From an uncultured Aggregatibacter sp. (lineage in GTDB: Bacteria; Pseudomonadota; Gammaproteobacteria; Enterobacterales; Pasteurellaceae): 9,775 bases of DNA. Of this stretch, positions 5,365 through 9,775 are shown piece after piece. The DNA lies in assembly GCF_901873365.1 (NCBI RefSeq), contig NZ_CABFLM010000085.1, positions 1 to 9,775 of the forward strand, given 5' to 3'. Numbering within the stretch: position 1 is the first letter of the stretch; every line of letters starts with the position of its first letter. The position numbers and the translations under genes are program-made. Under the pieces are notes generated by a model. It searched no databases. It had not been told where the DNA came from and was given only the letters and a program-made list of their open reading frames with translations.

Positions 5365-7509
5365 ATGTCAGATCATACAATTTCTCTCGCTTTTTCAGTA
5401 TTGCACCATTATTTAAAGCTATTCGCTGAAAAACAAGAACCTCATTTACCTCTTCCCTCTTTTCCATCCCAATTCAAACAGGTTGATATATCTCCTTTCT
5501 TATCACAAGCTGAACACCTTGTTTTAGGTAAACAACCTGAATTAAAAGAGAGTAATAAACTGTTTAGTTTGTTTGAAAATATCAATCAAGCGAATAAAAA
5601 AATGCAATTTTTTTATGATTGCCAACCACTCTCTCCAAATTCTATTTTTCCCGAAAAAGAAGAAAAAGATACCGCACTTTCAACACATTGGGATAAGTTT
5701 GTTCAAGCGATCACAGAGATTCCTAAATCTCATTGTGATAACCCAAGTTTATGGCTAGATCATTTTGATACCGCAATGCAATGCTTTACTTGCAATTTGC
5801 CAAGTCCTTATGGTGATGAAATTTCTTTCTATGATTTCACTAAAGCAGTCGCAGCGTTTGTGGTTGCTCTCGCAGATCAAGAAATCAATGAAGAAGAGCC
5901 ATTCTTATTAATTCAAGGCGACTTCTTCGGCATTCAAGATTTTATTTTTTCCGGCGGTAGTGCTTCCAACAAAGGCGCAGCGAAAATCTTGCGTGGCCGC
6001 TCCTTCCAAGTGTCACTTTTCACAGAATTAGCCGCACTTAAAATTTTAAATGCTTGTAAGTTACCAACCACTTCACAAATGATGAATGCGGCGGGTAAAT
6101 TTTTGATTGTGGCACCGAATACGGAAGAAGTAAAAAATGCAATCAAGCAAGTTCAATCGGAATTAAACCAATGGTTTATCAAAGAAACCTATGGATTAAT
6201 CGGGCTGAGTATCGCAGTTCAATCAGCAAAATGCGGTGATTTTGAACAAAACCACTACGAAACATTAGTTAAAAAATTAGTTGAGAATTTAGAAGAGCAA
6301 AAGCTCAAACGATTAGATTTAACGGATACGACACAAAGCGTGCAGGAAGTTGAATATCCAAATGGTGTTTGTGAAATGAATAGCTTTTTCCCAGCTCAAA
6401 TTGGGAAAGAACGTTCCGTGATTTCAGAGGATCAAATCAAAATTGGGGAAATGTTATCGAAAAAACAACGCATTATTATTTCGGATATAAACGCTGACAT
6501 TAATGAAACACAAATTCTAAAATTGCTGATTTTTGGCTTTAAAGTGATTTTTACCAATAGCCGTGAAGATACCAAAGAATTTGGTTATCCGGTAAAACTG
6601 TTACAAATTCACCGTTTTTGGGATTTCTCATTACCAGAAAATACAAATAGCACCATTTGGAACGGTTATGCCCGCCGTTATATCAATGCTTATGTACCTT
6701 TTAATGAGGAAGGAAAGATTATTACGTTTGAGGATATTGAAACTCAAGATAAGGGACAAAAAGCATTAATGACCTTAAAAGGAGATGTGGATAATCTTGG
6801 CACAATTTTCCAAGAAGGTATTCAGTCTGCCAACATTGCCAAAATGGCGGCACTTTCTCGCCAAATGAATCTCTTTTTTAGTCTTTGGTTGCCGGCTTAT
6901 TGTGCTGAACAAAGCCAAAGTATGTACACCGTGTTTGCGGGGGGCGATGATTTCTTCTTAATCGGCCCTTGGTATTCTACGCAAAAAGTGGCACACGCAA
7001 TGCAACAAGCTTTTGCGCATTATGTAGCAGAAAATCCTAAAATTCATTTTTCCGTGGGAATGGTGATGAGTAAATCAAACATTCCTGTGCCACGTTTAGG
7101 CGATTTAGCTGAAGAGGCTTTAGAAAAATCGAAAAAAATTGATGCCGGTAAAAATGCGGTAACGATTTTTAATCGTTCCGTGAAGTGGGAAAAATGGCAA
7201 TTCTTATTAAATTTAGGCGACGAAATTGAACGACTTGCAAAAGATTATGAAATTTCGACCGCTTATATTTATTCACTGATTCATTTTGCCCTTCAAGCGG
7301 AAAATAAAGAAAATAAAATAGAAAACAGTATGTGGCGTAGTCGTTTCTATTATAAAACTGCGCGCTATGTGGTGGATAAGCTCAAAAAAGAGGAGAAATC
7401 AACCGCACTGAATCAAATTATTACATCGTTAGGCGATAAAGGAATAGAAACGTACAAAGGCGATTTTATTATTCCTATCTTTAACTATTTCTACCAACAA
7501 CGAAATTAA
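5365..7509 (+). CDS. csm1: Type III-A CRISPR Cas10/Csm1, HD-less and without zinc ribbon
   Basis: Large subunit of the Csm effector complex. On target RNA binding, its two Palm domains make cyclic oligoadenylate second messengers. It has 714 residues. Palm 1 begins around GDFFGIQDFIF (185-195). Palm 2 carries GDVDNL (473-478) and the cyclase motif GGDD (526-529), both intact. A C-terminal helical domain runs from about 610. The N-terminal HD nuclease domain is reduced to about 60 residues. Where families show LLHDIGK this protein has VLHHYLK (12-18), and AEHLVLG (49-55) replaces the usual AD-x-LSxGE-like end of the domain. The zinc-ribbon stretch (about 325-365) keeps only C336. The stop overlaps the ribosome site of csm2. 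An uptake sequence lies at 5671-5679. The csm2-csm5 neighbours make III-A clear, against III-B Cmr2. Confidence 0.93.
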   Translation: MSDHTISLAFSVLHHYLKLFAEKQEPHLPLPSFPSQFKQVDISPFLSQAEHLVLGKQPELKESNKLFSLFENINQANKKMQFFYDCQPLSPNSIFPEKEEKDTALSTHWDKFVQAITEIPKSHCDNPSLWLDHFDTAMQCFTCNLPSPYGDEISFYDFTKAVAAFVVALADQEINEEEPFLLIQGDFFGIQDFIFSGGSASNKGAAKILRGRSFQVSLFTELAALKILNACKLPTTSQMMNAAGKFLIVAPNTEEVKNAIKQVQSELNQWFIKETYGLIGLSIAVQSAKCGDFEQNHYETLVKKLVENLEEQKLKRLDLTDTTQSVQEVEYPNGVCEMNSFFPAQIGKERSVISEDQIKIGEMLSKKQRIIISDINADINETQILKLLIFGFKVIFTNSREDTKEFGYPVKLLQIHRFWDFSLPENTNSTIWNGYARRYINAYVPFNEEGKIITFEDIETQDKGQKALMTLKGDVDNLGTIFQEGIQSANIAKMAALSRQMNLFFSLWLPAYCAEQSQSMYTVFAGGDDFFLIGPWYSTQKVAHAMQQAFAHYVAENPKIHFSVGMVMSKSNIPVPRLGDLAEEALEKSKKIDAGKNAVTIFNRSVKWEKWQFLLNLGDEIERLAKDYEISTAYIYSLIHFALQAENKENKIENSMWRSRFYYKTARYVVDKLKKEEKSTALNQIITSLGDKGIETYKGDFIIPIFNYFYQQRN
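5671..5679 (-). repeat. DNA uptake signal sequence inside csm1
   Basis: Perfect ACCGCACTT in the 5' part of cas10. Near matches with one mismatch occur at about 6031-6039 and 7401-7409 of the same gene. Confidence 0.8.
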
Positions 7510-7519
7510 GGAGCTCTTA

Positions 7520-7942
7520 ATGGGTATTGAAACTGAAATTATTTTCGGTGAACAAAAAAAAGTGGATCTTTTTTCTCGCATTGCAGAAGGTTGTGCCAGA
7601 GACATTAAAACTACCGATAAAGGTTTTAATAAAGATAACAATAAAAGTACACAAATTCGTAAATTCTATGATGAATTATCCATGTGGAATGACCGAGTGC
7701 AATTAAATAGAACAAATCGAGAGGCGGAATTTAAAAAACAAGAACCTTTCATTCGTATGTTAAAAGCCAAAGTGGCATATGCTGAGGGACGAAAACATAT
7801 TAATAATAAATTTAGTACCGTATTTAATCGTTGCATTGATCAGATCAAAAATGCTGATACTTTAAAAGAAGCTAAATTATTTATGGAAGCCGTCATTGCA
7901 TATTGTAAATTAGAAGAAACTCGCAGAGAAAAAGGAGAATAA
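7520..7942 (+). CDS. csm2: Type III-A CRISPR Csm2, small subunit
   Basis: Small alpha-helical subunit that lines the crRNA/target duplex along the Csm filament. It has 140 residues, the usual size. The recognisable family pattern is STQIRKFYDEL near residue 43, then a helix with PFIRMLKAKVAYAEGR (about 76-91), and a C-terminal FMEAVIAYCK segment. The protein is rich in Lys and Arg, as expected of an RNA-contacting subunit. It starts 10 nt after csm1, with AAGGAG 6 nt upstream of the ATG overlapping the csm1 stop, and ends 2 nt before csm3. A run of eight A residues (7554-7561) lies in codons 12-14. Confidence 0.93.
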   Translation: MGIETEIIFGEQKKVDLFSRIAEGCARDIKTTDKGFNKDNNKSTQIRKFYDELSMWNDRVQLNRTNREAEFKKQEPFIRMLKAKVAYAEGRKHINNKFSTVFNRCIDQIKNADTLKEAKLFMEAVIAYCKLEETRREKGE

Positions 7943-7944
7943 AG

Positions 7945-8643
7945 ATGAAATTAACCAACATTATCGAAATTAAAGCCACCTTATTATTAAAAAGCGGGTT
8001 ACATATAGGTGCAGGCGATAACGAAATGCATATTGGTGGTATTGATAATTCTGTGGTGAAAAACCCAATTACCAATCGCCCTTATATTCCAGGTTCCAGT
8101 TTAAAAGGCAAAATTCGCAGTTTATTAGAATGGAAAAGTGGTGAAGTCAAAAATAAACCGCTCTCATTAAACGATTTAGAGAAAGCACAAAGTAAACAAG
8201 CAGTTGAACTCATTTTAAAACTCTTTGGTGTAAGCGGTGATGCGGAAGATAGTGAAAAAATGCAAAAAATCGGTGCTTCTCGCTTAGTATTTTGGGATTG
8301 TGATTTAAACGAAACTTGGGCGAATGAGATCACTCAAGACGGTTTATCCTTAACCGAAGCAAAAAGTGAAAACACAATTGATCGTATCACTGCAACAGCG
8401 GGCAACCCACGCTTAACGGAACGCGTTCCTGCTGGAGCAGAGTTTGATTTTAAACTCATGATACGTGTGTTTGATGAAGATGATAAACAAGAGCTATTGA
8501 ATACAGTATTAAGTGGACTAAAACTATTAGAACTTGACAGCCTTGGCGGATCCGGTTCCCGGGGTTACGGCAAAGTGAAATTTACTGAATTAACGGTTGA
8601 TGGTGAAACTCGTAATTTAGACGACATTAAACCTTTCGAATAA
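7945..8643 (+). CDS. csm3: Type III-A CRISPR Csm3, backbone RNase (Cas7 family)
   Basis: Repeating backbone subunit that binds crRNA and cuts the bound target RNA every 6 nt. It has 232 residues, the usual length. The RAMP fold shows in LKSGLHIGAGDN near the N-terminus, PYIPGSSLKGKIRSLLE, the NTIDRITA...NPRLTERV thumb region, and the C-terminal glycine-rich GGSGSRGYGK (201-210). The aspartate in IGGID, D34, is at the place of the catalytic D33 of Streptococcus thermophilus Csm3, so target RNA cleavage should work. It is separated from csm2 by 2 nt, and its ribosome site (AAAGGAG) lies in the last codons of csm2. Confidence 0.96.
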   Translation: MKLTNIIEIKATLLLKSGLHIGAGDNEMHIGGIDNSVVKNPITNRPYIPGSSLKGKIRSLLEWKSGEVKNKPLSLNDLEKAQSKQAVELILKLFGVSGDAEDSEKMQKIGASRLVFWDCDLNETWANEITQDGLSLTEAKSENTIDRITATAGNPRLTERVPAGAEFDFKLMIRVFDEDDKQELLNTVLSGLKLLELDSLGGSGSRGYGKVKFTELTVDGETRNLDDIKPFE

Positions 8644-8652
8644 GGTGATTTT

Positions 8653-9591
8653 ATGAAGTTATATCGTTTTACACTCACACCACAAAGTGCGATGGGAACG
8701 CCTTTGGTGGGCGATACCTTATTTGGTCAGCTTTGTTGGGCAGTGAGAAATCGTTTTGGTGAAGCACGCTTAAGTGAATTACTTGAAGGTTATACCACAC
8801 AGCGCCCATTTATGGTGGTGTCGGATGCTTTTCCGGAAGGTTTTTTGCCTTTACCGACGTTGCCATCAACGTTTTGGGACACCAAAACAAAAACCGATCG
8901 TAAAAGTTTAAAAAAAGCCCAATGGGTCAACATCAGTGATGCAGAAAAAAGTGCGGTGAAATTTTGGCAAGAATGTGCTTTACAGGCGAATTTTCAATTC
9001 AAAAAAGAAACTCAAGACCAGTTCCATAACACCATTGATCGCCAAACAAATACCACAGGTGATGGACAATTTGCGCCTTATTCCACAGAACTAACCTGGT
9101 TTGACGCACAACAAAAATTCGAGCTCTATGTCATGTTAGATGAAAATCGCTTTTCATTGGAAGCGTTACAAATAGTGCTTCAAGATGTCGGAAATATTGG
9201 TTTTGGACGTGATGCCTCTATCGGGCTAGGGAAATTCCGTTGTGAAAATCCACAAGCCTTCGATTTTACTCAACCGAATGCAAATTGTTATTTGACGCTA
9301 GCCAATTGTGCCCCGCAAGGTTTAGGCTTAAATAAGGAGCACTGCTACTACCAAATTACGACAAGATTTGGTCGCCACGGTGACATTCAAGCCTTAAGCT
9401 CCAATCCATTTAAAAAGCCGATTATTTTGGCAAAACCAGCAGCCATTTTTACGCCTGAAAACTATCAACCACGTTTATTTTTAGGTAATGGATTAGATAG
9501 CGTGTCTTATGCTCAACCGGAAGCGGTGCATCAAGGCTATGCCCCCGTCTTAAATTTATTTGTCGATTTTGAACATAAGGATCACAAATGA
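8653..9591 (+). CDS. csm4: Type III-A CRISPR Csm4 (Cas5 family)
   Basis: Subunit that grips the 5' handle of the crRNA and joins Cas10 to the Csm3 filament. It has 312 residues, typical of the family. The N-terminal ferredoxin-like fold begins YRFTLTPQSAMGTPLVGDTLFGQL, which includes the usual GDTLFG-like turn. PFMVVSDAFP follows at about 52-61, and the glycine-rich loop GNIGFGRDASIGLGKF is at 180-195. No nuclease residues are expected in this family and none stand out. AAGGTGA from the end of csm3 serves as ribosome site. The stop overlaps the csm5 start as ATGA. A perfect uptake sequence lies at 8949-8957. Confidence 0.93.
   Translation: MKLYRFTLTPQSAMGTPLVGDTLFGQLCWAVRNRFGEARLSELLEGYTTQRPFMVVSDAFPEGFLPLPTLPSTFWDTKTKTDRKSLKKAQWVNISDAEKSAVKFWQECALQANFQFKKETQDQFHNTIDRQTNTTGDGQFAPYSTELTWFDAQQKFELYVMLDENRFSLEALQIVLQDVGNIGFGRDASIGLGKFRCENPQAFDFTQPNANCYLTLANCAPQGLGLNKEHCYYQITTRFGRHGDIQALSSNPFKKPIILAKPAAIFTPENYQPRLFLGNGLDSVSYAQPEAVHQGYAPVLNLFVDFEHKDHK
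8949..8957 (+). repeat. DNA uptake signal sequence inside csm4
   Basis: Perfect AAGTGCGGT preceded by an A-run and followed by GAAATTTT, which fits the extended uptake consensus with its AT-rich downstream flank. It is the best full-length match in the CRISPR operon. Confidence 0.85.
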
Positions 9592-9775
9592 AACCATTTA
9601 TGCAAACCCACAAGGTCTATTTAACCCCATTAAGCCCGATTCACATTGGCTGTGGGGAAGATTTTGAGCCAACCAATTATGTCATTGATAGTGAAACCTT
9701 ATTTAATTTTGAACCTAGCCATTTAATGTTAAATGAGCGGGAGAGAACGAATTTGTTAAATGCAGTAAATAAAGA
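9588..9775 (+). CDS. csm5: Type III-A CRISPR Csm5 (Cas7 family), N-terminal part only
   Basis: Subunit that caps the 3' end of the crRNA in the Csm complex and, in studied systems, helps its maturation by recruiting host nucleases. Only the first 62 codons are in the window and the gene runs off the right edge. The motif LSPIHIGCGEDFEPTNYVID (15-34) is characteristic of Csm5. The ATG at 9588 overlaps the csm4 stop (ATGA), with AAGG about 8 nt upstream. A second ATG four codons later is possible but less well placed. Confidence 0.9.
   Translation, partial: MKPFMQTHKVYLTPLSPIHIGCGEDFEPTNYVIDSETLFNFEPSHLMLNERERTNLLNAVNK

Noticed and set aside
5770..5800. The Cys-x-x-Cys pair (CFTC) of Cas10 as half of a zinc ribbon.
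   Set aside because: It lies before Palm 1, not between the Palm domains where the Csm1 ribbon sits, and no second pair is nearby.
5365..7509. Assignment of the large CRISPR gene as type III-B Cmr2.
   Set aside because: The following genes are clearly csm2, csm3, csm4 and csm5 in the standard III-A order, with no cmr genes.

Overview
The window looks like chromosome from a member of the Pasteurellaceae (Haemophilus/Aggregatibacter-like). The best evidence is seven perfect copies of the 9-base Hin-type DNA uptake signal sequence (AAGTGCGGT or its complement ACCGCACTT). Chance would give well under one in 9.8 kb. The base composition is AT-leaning and the gene set is gammaproteobacterial. I do not name a species.

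Left part (1-4170), housekeeping. On the minus strand gmhB (LPS heptose synthesis) points towards the left edge. Beyond its stop, bases 3-39 match an rRNA P1-type promoter that fires leftwards, so an rRNA operon very probably lies just outside the window. The same gmhB-rrn order is known in E. coli. Divergent from gmhB is the methionine importer operon metN-metI-metQ (ATPase, permease, lipoprotein binding protein). Its promoter is overlaid by an 18-bp palindrome that contains a perfect MetJ box. The operon ends in a terminator built from two inverted uptake sequences. Next comes trmL (tRNA wobble-base 2'-O-methyltransferase).

Middle (4170-5364). Class II fructose-1,6-bisphosphatase glpX is on the minus strand and convergent with trmL, with a hairpin terminator for each between them. 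Upstream of glpX is a perfect 14-bp LacI-family palindrome whose core matches the PurR box, followed by two further AT-rich palindromes. The region then gives way to a promoter reading right.

Right part (5365-9775, cut by the edge). A tightly packed type III-A CRISPR-Cas effector operon: cas10/csm1, csm2, csm3, csm4 and the start of csm5, with gaps of 10, 2 and 9 nt and then a 4-nt ATGA overlap. These should assemble on a crRNA into a Csm complex. Csm3 keeps the aspartate that cuts target RNA. Cas10 keeps its GGDD cyclase motif, so cyclic oligoadenylate signalling is predicted. The same Cas10 has a shrunken N-terminus without an HD nuclease motif and has lost the cysteines of its usual zinc ribbon, so it appears unable to cut DNA. 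No CRISPR array, cas6, cas1/cas2, csm6 or other CARF effector is present. If the system works, these should lie beyond the right edge or elsewhere. The variant Cas10 and the palindrome-rich glpX/csm spacer are the most interesting parts of the window.
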